NCBI RefSeq assembly: GCF_900100665.1
Contig: NZ_FNCS01000007.1
Span: 92,359 to 156,358 of the forward strand
Direction: 5' to 3'
Length of the DNA: 64,000 bases
Source: Pelagibacterium luteolum
GTDB lineage: Bacteria; Pseudomonadota; Alphaproteobacteria; Rhizobiales; Devosiaceae
The translations under genes and the position numbers were made by a program. This document shows positions 1 to 8,244 of this stretch, in pieces (position 1 is the first letter of the stretch; every line of letters begins with the position of its first letter). The notes beneath the pieces are model-generated. The model had not been told where the DNA came from, made no database searches, and saw only the letters and a list, made by a program, of their open reading frames with translations.

Positions 1-1
1 G

Positions 2-721
2 CGCGGGCAGGGCGGGTCCGATCGGCTGATCAAGAACCCCAAGCTAGGATACGTCGAGAGCTTCGATGACTATTGGACGGACCTTCGCGATTTTCACGCC
101 GGGATCGTTTTGCCCGATTGCCCGCCGCCCTTCTATCTGGTCGGCCATTCGACAGGCGGGCTGATCGGCCTTATGGCTGCGACGCGCGATCGCCTGATGT
201 TCGACAGGGTGTTTCTGTCATCGCCGATGGTGAGCCTGCCTGGGCTGCCCATGTCGCTCAAATGGACGTCGCGCGTCATGAACGCGTTGCGGTTTCTCGG
301 GCTTTCGCGACTTCCGATTGGACGGCGCGAGGACAAGGCACAAAGCGAGGCGAATTTTCCCAATAATCCCCTCACCAGTGACAAACGGCGCTATATGGCG
401 ACTGTCGACGTCCTGAAGGCGCGGCCCGACCTCTTTGTCGGTTACCCTACGCTTGGCTGGATCGGGTCGGCGCTTGGGGCCATGCGCCGCGCGAATGCCG
501 ATGATTTTCCGGCGCAGCTGAAGATCCCGGTCTTTATCTGCGCTGCGGCCTGCGACACCGTTGTCGAGACCCCGGCCACCGAGATGCTGGGGCTGCGTCT
601 CAAGGCGGGGCATCATGTTGTCATCCCCGGCGCGCGGCACGAATTGTTCATGGAAACCGATGTGATCCGCGCCCAGGTACTGGCCGCGTTCGACGCCTTC
701 GTCACCGAGCAGTCGGCCTAA
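2..721 (+). CDS. Alpha/beta hydrolase (lysophospholipase-like), 5' end outside window
   Basis: The reading frame is open from the first bases of the window, so the N-terminus is missing. The visible part starts with a GQGGSDR loop and contains the nucleophile elbow GHSTGG at about residues 52-57 of the visible protein. Near the end it has an aspartate-containing segment (CDTVVETPA) and a GARHELFME histidine segment, which complete a Ser-Asp-His triad. This matches serine aminopeptidase S33 / PldB-type hydrolases, which act on esters or lysophospholipids. The real substrate cannot be told. Its stop codon overlaps that of hisN, which converges from the other strand. Confidence 0.85.
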   Translation, partial: RGQGGSDRLIKNPKLGYVESFDDYWTDLRDFHAGIVLPDCPPPFYLVGHSTGGLIGLMAATRDRLMFDRVFLSSPMVSLPGLPMSLKWTSRVMNALRFLGLSRLPIGRREDKAQSEANFPNNPLTSDKRRYMATVDVLKARPDLFVGYPTLGWIGSALGAMRRANADDFPAQLKIPVFICAAACDTVVETPATEMLGLRLKAGHHVVIPGARHELFMETDVIRAQVLAAFDAFVTEQSA

Positions 722-1539
722 TCCAGCATCGCCTCGCGCAGGACACGCATGGCCTCGTCATGGAGTTGCGGCGTCGCTGCGGCAACGCATGTGCCGCCAT
801 TTTCGGCGCGTCCGCCGTCCCAGGTGGTGACGACACCGCCAGCCGCCTCGATGATGGGGATAAGCGGCGCGATGTCGACATGCTTGAGTTGAACCTCGAC
901 GACCAGATCGATGTGGCCCGACGCCAAGAGGCAATAGGCGTAGCAATCCAGCCCATACCGCACCTGCAATACGCGCGAACTCAACTCCGTCCAGGCCGAA
1001 AGATGCGGCCCGCGGAACATGTCGGGCGACGTAGTGCTGGTTCGGGCTTGTGATAGCTTGGCTACAGAGCTGACGCCCGCGGGCTGGGGCCCGCCGTTGC
1101 GGGTGTGCTCGAGCTGCCCGCCCACGGCCATCCAACGTTCACCGGTGAAGGGCTGCTCCATCAGCCCGGCGATCGCCTTGCCCTCATGGGTCAGCCCGAT
1201 CAGCGTGCCCCAAACCGGAACGCCGGATATAAAAGCCCTGGTGCCGTCGATAGGGTCGATGATCCAGTTATAGGCTGTCTCGGTCGCCTTGGCGTCCCAC
1301 TCCTCGCCGATGATGCCGTGATCGGGAAACCGCTCGGCGATGATCGCGCGGATCACCGTCTCGGCCTCGCGATCGGCTTCGGTCACTGGATCGAAGCCGA
1401 CGGAAAACTTGTTATCCACAGCAAGTTGGGTCCGGAACCTGCCGAGCGTCGAGGCCCGCGCGGCCGTCGCGCTGGCAATCAGCGTTTCGGCTATGGCCGC
1501 ATCGGTGGGCCGGGCAGCTGTCGAAATTGTCATGGACAT
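718..1539 (-). CDS. hisN: Histidinol-phosphatase, inositol-monophosphatase fold
   Basis: A protein of 273 residues from the Mg2+-dependent inositol monophosphatase superfamily. The metal-binding motifs are complete: GEE at residues 78-80, DPIDGT at 95-100, and a C-terminal aspartate in KHVDIAPLIPIIEAAGG. The short, compact form with the DPIDGTRAFISG loop resembles the HisN histidinol-phosphatases of Actinobacteria and Alphaproteobacteria, which remove phosphate from L-histidinol phosphate in histidine synthesis. A general inositol monophosphatase (SuhB-like) role is the alternative. It is transcribed alone, convergent with the hydrolase. Confidence 0.82.
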   Translation of the reverse strand: MSMTISTAARPTDAAIAETLIASATAARASTLGRFRTQLAVDNKFSVGFDPVTEADREAETVIRAIIAERFPDHGIIGEEWDAKATETAYNWIIDPIDGTRAFISGVPVWGTLIGLTHEGKAIAGLMEQPFTGERWMAVGGQLEHTRNGGPQPAGVSSVAKLSQARTSTTSPDMFRGPHLSAWTELSSRVLQVRYGLDCYAYCLLASGHIDLVVEVQLKHVDIAPLIPIIEAAGGVVTTWDGGRAENGGTCVAAATPQLHDEAMRVLREAMLD

Positions 1540-1734
1540 CCAAAATCTTGCGTCGTGAGGAGAGGGAAAGGGAGCCAGTCGCCGATAAGCCGCTGTTCCT
1601 TAACGAGGTGTTTACAAAAGTGATTCCTTTTTGCAACAGCACCCGTCGATTGCATGCATCTGTATTGGACGACACTTGCGTGACAGCGAAAAAAGGTTCA
1701 ATCACAATATTGCATGATGGATTGGTGGTTCTTT

Positions 1735-1810
1735 AAACGCTCCGCGTCTTTCGAACTGCCAATGTTTCCTCCCTTGACTTGGGCCGCTTAGTGCGGCCCA
1801 CTCTTTTCCT
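1735..1810 (+). ncRNA. Candidate small RNA upstream of hisN (suhB/mmgR-like)
   Basis: No coding frame is convincing between 1540 and 1829. On the plus strand TTGCAT (about 1710) is followed 17 bases later by TTAAAC, a passable promoter. It is followed by a CU-rich stretch (TTTCCTCCC near 1765) and then a GC-rich hairpin with a short T run. CU-rich, anti-Shine-Dalgarno-like loops ahead of a terminator are typical of trans-acting small RNAs of Rhizobiales. The suhB/mmgR family (Rfam RF00519) takes its name from a position near an inositol-monophosphatase gene, as here. The family assignment is from memory and needs a covariance-model search. Confidence 0.4.
1781..1806 (+). terminator. Hairpin with T run, probable intrinsic terminator
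   Basis: GGGCCGC and GCGGCCC form a perfect 7-bp stem around TTAGT, followed by ACTCTTTT. It would end the candidate small RNA on the plus strand. On the minus strand there is no T run. Confidence 0.55.
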
Positions 1811-1829
1811 CCCACATTGCGATCCAGAC

Positions 1830-2711
1830 CTATTCGGCGGCGTGCTGCGTGCGCGCTAGCGATACCGCGTCGAAGCGCACCAGCGTGGAGATCAGGGTCT
1901 CGGCGAGGTGCTGCATGAGGCCAAAGCCTTGGTGTTTTTGCAGGGTGAGTTCGTGCATGTAGAGGTGGCGCGAAAATTCGATCTGCAGGGCGTGAATACC
2001 GTATTGCGGCCGCCCGTATGCGCGGGTTGCGTGACCACCGGCGTAGGGCCGGTTGCGCGCAACGTTCAGCCCTGCACCGGCAAATACCGCTTCGACAGTC
2101 TCGATCAGCACAGGCGCGCAAGTGGTCCCGAACCTGTCGCCCAACACCACGTCGGGCGCCGAGCGGTCATTGCCCCTGTTGAGGCGCGGCATGGAGTGGC
2201 AGTCGATCAAGATGGCCACGCCGAACTTGCCGAGCGTCTCGCTCAACAGCGTCTGCAGCGTTTTATGATAGGGTTTGTAGATGCCTTCAATGCGCATCAT
2301 CGCATCTTCGAGCATGAGCGGCTCGCGATAGATCGGACGGTTTTCCGAAACGATGCGAGCAATCGTGCCCAGCCCGGCAGCTATGCGCGGTGAGGCGGTG
2401 TTGAAATGTTCAGGCAACGGCTCGCGGAACATGCGCGGATCGAGCTCATAGGGCTCGCGGTTGACGTCGAGATAGGCGCGCGGAAAATGCGCACGCAACA
2501 GCGGCAGGCCCATATGCGGCGCGCGGGCGAAAATTTCATCGACATAGGCGTCTTCGGAATGACGTATCGCAGTTTCGTTCAACCGGGAAAGCTTTAGAAA
2601 CCGGTCGGGATAGTCGCGGCCCGAATGGGGTGAATTGATCACGATGGGCGCAACCTGGCGCCGAGGTCGAATCGTCTCGAAGGCCGGTCTGTCGTGATAG
2701 TCAGATTGCAC
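1830..2711 (-). CDS. N-formylglutamate amidohydrolase family protein
   Basis: A protein of 293 residues with the family pattern: an NSPHSGRDYP segment near the N-terminus, FPRAYLDVNREPYELD in the middle, an IDCHSMPR motif carrying metal-binding residues, and HALQIEFSRHLYM near the end. These enzymes release formate from N-formyl-L-glutamate in histidine degradation (HutG), but in Rhizobiales this copy commonly sits next to cpdR, away from hut genes, so the in vivo substrate is open. I chose the GTG at 2711 because GGAG lies six bases before it. An upstream start at 2786 would add 25 residues that do not look like the family. Confidence 0.82.
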   Translation of the reverse strand: MQSDYHDRPAFETIRPRRQVAPIVINSPHSGRDYPDRFLKLSRLNETAIRHSEDAYVDEIFARAPHMGLPLLRAHFPRAYLDVNREPYELDPRMFREPLPEHFNTASPRIAAGLGTIARIVSENRPIYREPLMLEDAMMRIEGIYKPYHKTLQTLLSETLGKFGVAILIDCHSMPRLNRGNDRSAPDVVLGDRFGTTCAPVLIETVEAVFAGAGLNVARNRPYAGGHATRAYGRPQYGIHALQIEFSRHLYMHELTLQKHQGFGLMQHLAETLISTLVRFDAVSLARTQHAAE

Positions 2712-2903
2712 GTATCGCTCCGGTGGCGCGGCGGTCCGCGTTCGTTCTGATGCGAGTTTGCATCGGTCCGCACCGATTGTCCACAAGAGGGCGCCGTATC
2801 GACGCGAATGTGAGTAGTCCGGTAACTCCTGCTTTCGTAAAAGGATGCGAATCGGTCAGTTTGTGCGGCACGCACGGGCAAGCGAGGCGAAAAGGGTCAC
2901 CGA

Positions 2904-3263
2904 ATGAACCGTATTTTGCTGGCAGAAGACGACGCGGATATGCGCGGGTTTTTGACCAGGGCGCTCAAGAGCGCCGGATATGACGTGGTCGCGTTCGACA
3001 ATGGCCGTTCGGCCTATGAGCGCCTGCGTGAAGAACCGTTTACATTGCTTTTGTCCGACATCGTGATGCCGGAGATGGATGGGATCGAGTTGGCGCGCCG
3101 CGCCACCGAGCTCGATCCGGACCTTAAAGTCATGTTCATTACGGGCTTTGCCGCCGTCGCGCTCAACCCCGACAGCGAGGCGCCCAAGGGCGCGTCGGTG
3201 CTCTCCAAACCATTCCATCTGCGCGATCTGGTGCACGAGGTGGAGCGGCTTCTGGCGGCCTGA
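2904..3263 (+). CDS. cpdR: Single-domain response regulator CpdR
   Basis: A stand-alone receiver domain of 119 residues. The acidic pocket (E8, D9), phospho-acceptor D52 in LLLSDIVMPEMDG, and the conserved lysine in LSKPFHLRD are all visible. The segment FITGFAAVALNP is characteristic of alphaproteobacterial CpdR. In Caulobacter and Sinorhizobium, unphosphorylated CpdR primes ClpXP for degradation of cell-cycle substrates and is phosphorylated through CckA-ChpT. It has no output domain. It is divergent from the amidohydrolase gene and followed by two tRNA genes, an arrangement known in other Rhizobiales. Confidence 0.9.
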   Translation: MNRILLAEDDADMRGFLTRALKSAGYDVVAFDNGRSAYERLREEPFTLLLSDIVMPEMDGIELARRATELDPDLKVMFITGFAAVALNPDSEAPKGASVLSKPFHLRDLVHEVERLLAA

Positions 3264-3380
3264 TCAAGCGCCCCACACAGGTCGATCAAAAAGCGGCTAT
3301 ACCCTATTGACCCCGGCGTGGGTTTTGTGGTGTATCCGCCCTGCGCATCGCTTCCCGGCGATCCGCGACCCAAGAGAAAT

Positions 3381-3455
3381 GGGCGTATAGCTCAGCGGGA
3401 GAGCACTACGTTGACATCGTAGGGGTCACTGGTTCAATCCCAGTTACGCCCACCA
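3381..3455 (+). tRNA. tRNA-Val (anticodon GAC)
   Basis: A cloverleaf of 75 nt including an encoded CCA. The acceptor stem is GGGCGTA/TACGCCC, the anticodon stem is CTACG/CGTAG with loop TTGACAT, and the T arm contains GGTTCAATCC. Anticodon GAC reads valine codons GTC and GTT. Confidence 0.97.
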
Positions 3456-3525
3456 TCTCTCTTGGACCTCCCCTTCGGGAGCCAGGTTTAGCCGGCACCG
3501 CAGTCTTTCGAGCGGAAAGCCAAGC

Positions 3526-3600
3526 GGGTGTATAGCTCAGCGGGAGAGCACTGCCTTCACACGGCAGGGGTCACTGGTTCAATCCCAGTTACACCCACCA
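3526..3600 (+). tRNA. tRNA-Val (anticodon CAC)
   Basis: A cloverleaf of 75 nt including CCA. The acceptor stem is GGGTGTA/TACACCC and the anticodon stem is CTGCC/GGCAG with loop TTCACAC. Anticodon CAC reads GTG. Outside one acceptor pair and the anticodon arm it is identical to the tRNA-Val 70 bases upstream. Confidence 0.97.
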
Positions 3601-3669
3601 TCTACCAGCCTGAAATTTTATCGGTTCTAGAAGTGTTTGGCCGGGTGCCAGACAAGCCTGCGTCAGCGC

Positions 3670-3936
3670 TTAATCCATCGTCGGCACGGGCCCAGAGCTG
3701 AACAGCACTTCGGGCTCACCATATTCCCCGATGTCGGGTTTGGCTTCCCGCGACCATGCGATCACTGCCGGATAGTGATTGGCAAGTGATCCCGCCTCCC
3801 TCTTGGCCCGGTCCTCACTCTGGAATTCACGCGGGTCGAATGCCGGGCGCATGCCGCCCTCGCCGTCGTCTTCGAAAGCGATGACGACGATGAGTTTAGT
3901 GGGGGCAGATGGTTTATCGCTCATAGTGACAGACAC
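3670..3936 (-). CDS. Small conserved protein of unknown function
   Basis: An 88-residue acidic protein without signal peptide or membrane segment. It begins with a short polar stretch, followed by a beta-strand-like KLIVVIAFEDD segment and RPAFDPREFQSEDRAKREA, which looks like a helical, partly charged region. I do not recognise the family. The start is either GTG at 3936 or ATG at 3924, and neither has a strong ribosome-binding site. It lies alone between tRNA-Val and the DUF2177 gene, on the same strand as the latter but separated from it by about 120 bases. Confidence 0.6.
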   Translation of the reverse strand: MSVTMSDKPSAPTKLIVVIAFEDDGEGGMRPAFDPREFQSEDRAKREAGSLANHYPAVIAWSREAKPDIGEYGEPEVLFSSGPVPTMD

Positions 3937-4053
3937 TGTATTCTTGGTTGGCGCTCCAACCTACAGGAGCCGGCGCAGTCCCAACAGGCAAAAACCACAC
4001 TCTTCAGTCTTGGAGCAGTATGCGTCCAAAGCAGAGGCGTGCGTTGAGCCGTC

Positions 4054-4461
4054 CTAGTTGCCCAGGCCAAGCGCGCGCACGGCAAAGAACCCCGCGACGG
4101 CCGATCCCGCCGTCAGCGTCGCACCCCAGAGAATGTCGATGACCGTAACCTTGATGGACCAGTCGCGGATCGTTGCGAGGTTGGTCATGTCATAGGTGCC
4201 ATAAGCGACAAGCCCGAGGATCGCACCGGCAATAAGGGCCTGGGTCCAGTTATCGCTGGCAAGCGCCGGGTTTACGGCGAAATAGACGATGCCACCGACA
4301 TAAAAGAGATAAAACGCCCCGGCCGCTGCCAGATTGGGCTGGTCCTGAAGCACGTGGCCGATTTCCGAGCGGTAGAAACCGAGCGCCACGCGCGAAAGCC
4401 AGACATAGTCCACTGCAAAGAACACAATGGCAGTGGCAATATAGGCAACGACATAGGTCAT
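4054..4461 (-). CDS. DUF2177 family inner-membrane protein
   Basis: A 135-residue membrane protein with four hydrophobic segments. It carries the DUF2177 signature VDYVWLSRVALGFYRSEIGH after the first helix, and YGTYDMTNLATIRDW between helices three and four. The function of the family is not established. It follows chrR by nine bases on the same strand, so it is probably the third gene of the rpoE-chrR operon. Members of this family are repeatedly found near sigma-E/ChrR and cyclopropane- or furan-fatty-acid genes, which suggests a membrane-lipid role (inference). Confidence 0.82.
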   Translation of the reverse strand: MTYVVAYIATAIVFFAVDYVWLSRVALGFYRSEIGHVLQDQPNLAAAGAFYLFYVGGIVYFAVNPALASDNWTQALIAGAILGLVAYGTYDMTNLATIRDWSIKVTVIDILWGATLTAGSAVAGFFAVRALGLGN

Positions 4462-4470
4462 AAGCGGTCC

Positions 4471-5133
4471 TTAAATCCCGAGCATGGGCTGGACCATGCG
4501 AACCATCCAGCTTTTGAATTTCAGCGGAGCATCGGTGACCGCAAGGCAAATGCAATCCGCGTCCGGCGTCGCCACCGGCGTATGCATCAGGCTCGAATCG
4601 GCGACTTCGATATCACCGCGCCGGAAAACGTCCTCGCCGTCCGAAAACGCGCCAGAAAGAACCAGCGTAAATTCGCGCCCGCGGTGGGTATGTTCGGGCA
4701 CTGGCTTGCCCGCCGGGATGCGCAACAGCCGCACCATGGTCTCGCCATCGCTGGTCGGGATCAAAAACTGCGCTGCGCCGGGCAATGATTTCCAGGCGAT
4801 GCCGTCCACATCGGACCCGACATAGGACCGGAGCGGTTCAGGCAACACGGGCTGGCCGCCATTAGGGGGCACAGCAGGCGTCGCAGCAGCAGGCTGTGCT
4901 CCGGTCTCGTCCTGCAGGCGCGCCATAAGCGCCGTCCAGCTGTCGGGGCTCGCGGGAACGGGTTCGAGCGTATCGAGCAGGGCGCCGCCCGTAAGTTCCA
5001 TAAGTTCGTAGCGCTCACGACAGTGCGGGCAGAGCGCCAAATGGGTGGCAACGGCAATCGACCAGCCTTCCGCCAGCGTACCCGTGGCGTATTCGAGAAG
5101 AACGTCGTCGTCGAGATGGTGGACAATGCTCAT
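4471..5133 (-). CDS. chrR: ChrR-type anti-sigma factor with cupin domain
   Basis: A 220-residue zinc anti-sigma factor. The N-terminal domain has the H-x3-C-x2-C zinc motif (HLALCPHC, about residues 31-38) that binds RpoE. A Pro/Ala-rich linker follows, then a C-terminal cupin domain with PEHTHRGREFTLVLSG, in which histidines and glutamate form the second metal site. In Rhodobacter sphaeroides ChrR holds sigma-E inactive and loses it on exposure to singlet oxygen. The start codon overlaps the rpoE stop (ATGA), so the two proteins are translationally coupled. Confidence 0.9.
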   Translation of the reverse strand: MSIVHHLDDDVLLEYATGTLAEGWSIAVATHLALCPHCRERYELMELTGGALLDTLEPVPASPDSWTALMARLQDETGAQPAAATPAVPPNGGQPVLPEPLRSYVGSDVDGIAWKSLPGAAQFLIPTSDGETMVRLLRIPAGKPVPEHTHRGREFTLVLSGAFSDGEDVFRRGDIEVADSSLMHTPVATPDADCICLAVTDAPLKFKSWMVRMVQPMLGI

Positions 5134-5705
5134 TGCTTGTCCTCCAGCGTGGAGCGCAGTTTGGCGAAGGCCAAGCGGATGCGCGATTTGACCGTGCCGA
5201 GCGGAATGCCCAGCGTTTCGGCGATCGTGCCATGCGAGGCTTCGTCGAAAAATGACAATTTCAGCAATTGGAGCTGTTCGGACGGCAATTGCGCCATGGC
5301 CTCGTGAAGCCGCGCGGCGTCTTCCATGCCCTCGAGGGTCTGGTCGGCTGGAGCCGTGTCGGCGGGTACGAAGGCTGGATCGTTGGGATCGAAGCCCGGG
5401 CGGTTCGCCTTGCGATAGGCGTCGATGCGCAGATTGCGCGCTATCGTGAAAATCCAGGTCGAAACATTGCCCTTGTCCGGGCTGTATTGGGCGGACTTGT
5501 TCCAGACCGCCATCATGGTTTCCTGCATCAATTCCTCTGCAAGCTGTCCGTCACGGGCCAACCGCGCCATGTAGGCGCGAACCCGGGGCCCGTAATAGCG
5601 GAACAGTTCTTCGAATGCTGCCACGTCGCGACGCTCTGCGACTGCGGTCAGATGCGCGCTCATTGTAATGTTGAGCGCCTGCTTATCGTTGGGTTCGACG
5701 GCCAT
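5130..5705 (-). CDS. rpoE: ECF sigma factor RpoE (ChrR-controlled type)
   Basis: A 191-residue extracytoplasmic-function sigma factor. Region 2 reads AAFEELFRYYGPRVRAYM then QETMMAVWNKSAQY, and region 4 reads LPSEQLQLLKLSFF followed by the helix-turn-helix HGTIAETLGIPLGTVKSRIRLA. The partner chrR follows directly. The frame stays open upstream to 5858, but the sigma-E-like promoter at 5828-5857 lies inside that extension, so a start at 5705 or slightly downstream is more likely. Its AAGGA is only one base from ATG, so the exact start is uncertain. It probably directs its own transcription. Confidence 0.88.
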   Translation of the reverse strand: MAVEPNDKQALNITMSAHLTAVAERRDVAAFEELFRYYGPRVRAYMARLARDGQLAEELMQETMMAVWNKSAQYSPDKGNVSTWIFTIARNLRIDAYRKANRPGFDPNDPAFVPADTAPADQTLEGMEDAARLHEAMAQLPSEQLQLLKLSFFDEASHGTIAETLGIPLGTVKSRIRLAFAKLRSTLEDKQ

Positions 5706-5827
5706 TTCCTTTTTACGCACGGTCTTTCTTGCCGCCCTCGGCCGAGCGTCCCGGGGCGGACGCAGGACATAGGGAGCCAGAGTTTTGCACGATGCTACGT
5801 CTATGGAAACCGTCGTTGTCATGGCTG

Positions 5828-5857
5828 GCGATACGCCACCTTCAGGCGAGCGGATCA
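5828..5857 (-). promoter_or_regulatory. Predicted sigma-E promoter of rpoE-chrR
   Basis: On the minus strand TGATCC (5857-5852) is followed after exactly 18 bases by TATCGC (5833-5828). TGATCC with a spacer of about 18 bases and a TA-starting -10 is the pattern described for Rhodobacter RpoE promoters. The transcript would start near 5821, giving a leader of about 115 bases before the ATG at 5705. Confidence 0.6.
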
Positions 5858-5884
5858 CCGCGGCGCAAAAAAATGAGACTTTGG

Positions 5885-5915
5885 TGCATCCGAATTTGCC
5901 TTTGCCCCGTAACTG
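5885..5915 (+). promoter_or_regulatory. Predicted sigma-E promoter of the flavoprotein-DUF1365 operon
   Basis: TGCATCC (5885-5891) is followed after 18 bases by TAACTG (5910-5915), the same geometry as the promoter on the opposite strand but with a less perfect -35. It ends 30 bases before the start codon at 5946. Confidence 0.5.
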
Positions 5916-5945
5916 ATTAGGAAGATCAAAAAGGAAAATCGATCG

Positions 5946-7301
5946 ATGTATCTCGATGCTGGCCCCAAGGGCCCAACCGGAACCCGCCGTATCGCCGTGA
6001 TCGGCAGCGGGATCTCGGGCCTTTCTGCCGCCTGGCTGTTAAGCAAGACCCATGACGTGACGCTTTACGAGGCCGATGGCCGTATCGGGGGGCATGCCAA
6101 CACCGTCGATGCCCATGTGCATGGGCAGGTCATTCCGGTCGATACAGGGTTCATCGTTTATAACGAGGGGAATTATCCCAATCTCGTGGCCATGTTCGAG
6201 CATCTCGGGGTGCCGACCGCGCCCTCCTGGATGTCGTTCGGCGCATCGGTCGATCAAGGCGATTTCGAATATTGCTCCGATCCGCTCGGGCTGGTCGGTC
6301 AGAAAACCAATATCGTGCGGAAAAGGTTCTGGCGCATGCTGTCCGATATCGTGCGGTTCTCGCGCTCGGCTCAGGATATTCTCGATGATCCATCGCTCAA
6401 GGGCGTCGGGCTGGCCGACTATGTTGAATCCAACGGCTATTCGGCCGGCTACGTCAATGATCACATCCTGCCGATGGCTGCAGCGATCTGGTCGTCTTCG
6501 GCGCGCGACATTCGCGACTATCCCATCCAGTCCTTCGTGCGGTTCTTTCTCAATCACGGCCTGCTCGAACTTTCCAACCGCCCGCTCTGGCGCACCGTCG
6601 ATGGCGGCAGTCGCGAATATGTTTCGCGGCTACTCGCTCAGTTTAAGGGCACCGTAAGACTCAATACGCCGGTCCGGCGCATTGAGCGTCACGCAGGTGT
6701 CGTGACCATCACCGATGCCGCCGGACACGAGGACATCTTCTCCGATGTCCTGATCGCTACCCATGCCGATCAGGCCCTAGCCATGCTGGGCGATGCAGAT
6801 GAAGAAGAACGCGCGCTCTTGGGCGCATTCCGCTATACCGACAACACGGCGGTGCTGCATACCGACACGCGCCTGATGCCGAAGCGCAAATCGGTCTGGT
6901 CGAGCTGGAATTACATCGGCGAACGCAATTGGGACCGCGATGCACCCCTGTGCGTTACCTATTGGATGAACAAGCTGCAAAATATCGACAAGCGCTATCC
7001 GCTGTTTGTAACGCTCAATCCGAGCCGAACGATCGATCCTGAAAAAATTCTCGGCACATACGACTACACGCACCCCCTGTTCGACACGCATGCGGTGGCA
7101 GCACAGCAGCAGATATGGCGCTTGCAGGGGCGCCGTCATACATGGTTTGCCGGCGCACATTTTGGATCGGGCTTCCACGAGGATGGTCTGCAATCGGGCC
7201 TTGCCGCCGCCGAGGACCTTGGTGGCGTTTCACGACCGTGGTCGGTCGCCAATGCGTCGGGCCGAATTCATATCGATGAGGAGCGGGTTGCCGCCGAATG
7301 A
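5946..7301 (+). CDS. FAD-dependent amine-oxidase-like oxidoreductase
   Basis: A 451-residue flavoprotein. The dinucleotide-binding motif VIGSGISGLSAAWLL lies at about residues 19-33, ending in an acidic residue (LYEADGRIGGHANTV), and a C-terminal FAD-contacting segment reads FAGAHFGSGFHEDGLQSG. The family (NAD/FAD-binding proteins of the amine oxidase/desaturase type) is regularly paired with DUF1365 and a cyclopropane-synthase-like methyltransferase. Rhodobacter homologues in the sigma-E regulon have been linked to furan fatty acid formation. The next gene overlaps by four bases (ATGA). No cyclopropane-synthase-like gene is present in this window. Confidence 0.85.
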   Translation: MYLDAGPKGPTGTRRIAVIGSGISGLSAAWLLSKTHDVTLYEADGRIGGHANTVDAHVHGQVIPVDTGFIVYNEGNYPNLVAMFEHLGVPTAPSWMSFGASVDQGDFEYCSDPLGLVGQKTNIVRKRFWRMLSDIVRFSRSAQDILDDPSLKGVGLADYVESNGYSAGYVNDHILPMAAAIWSSSARDIRDYPIQSFVRFFLNHGLLELSNRPLWRTVDGGSREYVSRLLAQFKGTVRLNTPVRRIERHAGVVTITDAAGHEDIFSDVLIATHADQALAMLGDADEEERALLGAFRYTDNTAVLHTDTRLMPKRKSVWSSWNYIGERNWDRDAPLCVTYWMNKLQNIDKRYPLFVTLNPSRTIDPEKILGTYDYTHPLFDTHAVAAQQQIWRLQGRRHTWFAGAHFGSGFHEDGLQSGLAAAEDLGGVSRPWSVANASGRIHIDEERVAAE

Positions 7302-8077
7302 ACGCTATCTACCAGGGAGACGTGGTCCACACCCGGCATCGCCCCAAGGCGCACCGGCTGCATTACCGTGTCTTTTCGCTTCTCCTCGACCTTGATGCGA
7401 TTGAGAGCCTCGGTCGATCGCTACGCCTTTTCGCGGTCAATCGTTGGGGGGTGTTCTCGTTTCGCGACACCGACCACGGGGATGGGAAAAGGGGCGGCCT
7501 GCGCGACTGGGCCGAGCGCATGCTCGCCGATGCCGGGATCGTGGCAGACGAGCTCAAGATTGAAATGCTCTGCTATCCGCGCATTTTTGGATATGTGTTC
7601 AATCCGATCACCGTCTATTTCTGCAAGACCCGGGACGGCGCGTTGCGCGCCATTCTCTATGAAGTCTGCAACACGTTTCACGAGCGGCATACCTATGTCA
7701 TTCCCCTTCAGGACGGACAGGAAGGGCCTGTGCGCCAGTCCTGTGCCAAGGAACTCTACGTATCGCCCTTCGTGCCGATGCAGGCGCAGTATGACTTCCG
7801 CATTATCCCCCCGGGCGAGAAAGTCCAGATCGCCATCAATGAATCCGATGCCGAGGGGCCGCTGCTCTATGCGGCCTTTACTGGCAAACGAAGCGATCTG
7901 ACCGACGGTGCACTGTTTAGGGCTCTGGTGCGCTATCCGCTGATGACCCTCAAGATCATGGGCGGCATCCACTGGGAGGCGCTCAGGCTCTGGCTCAAGG
8001 GCAACCCGGTTTTCATGCACAAGAAGGCCGAAGCTAAAATTTCCCATTCGGTGATCGTCACCACGCCGGCGGAATGA
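7298..8077 (+). CDS. DUF1365 family protein
   Basis: A 259-residue protein with family landmarks: RPKAHRLHYRVFSLLLDLD near the N-terminus, MLCYPRIFGYVFNPITVYFC in the centre, and YEVCNTFHERHTYVIP, with KELYVSPF following. The biochemical role is unproven; linkage to lipid-modifying genes points to fatty-acid modification at the membrane. It is translationally coupled to the flavoprotein gene and is the last gene of that operon. About 170 bases without a gene follow, with no clear terminator. Confidence 0.83.
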   Translation: MNAIYQGDVVHTRHRPKAHRLHYRVFSLLLDLDAIESLGRSLRLFAVNRWGVFSFRDTDHGDGKRGGLRDWAERMLADAGIVADELKIEMLCYPRIFGYVFNPITVYFCKTRDGALRAILYEVCNTFHERHTYVIPLQDGQEGPVRQSCAKELYVSPFVPMQAQYDFRIIPPGEKVQIAINESDAEGPLLYAAFTGKRSDLTDGALFRALVRYPLMTLKIMGGIHWEALRLWLKGNPVFMHKKAEAKISHSVIVTTPAE

Positions 8078-8244
8078 TTTCCATTCAACCTGAAGGTCGC
8101 CGGAAACCTGCCCTTAACGATGCTGGTTTGCCCGGATCGACCAATTTGAGTGCCGTGAGAATTCATTAACACCTGGCCCTCCACACTCGTCTCCTAAACG
8201 GCGGAGAACCGCTCGTTATTGGAGAACGATCCGGGGGTGCCAGA

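Noticed and set aside
2712..2786. Upstream start for N-formylglutamate amidohydrolase
   Set aside because: The added residues are Arg/Thr-rich and unlike the family; the GTG at 2711 has a good ribosome-binding site.
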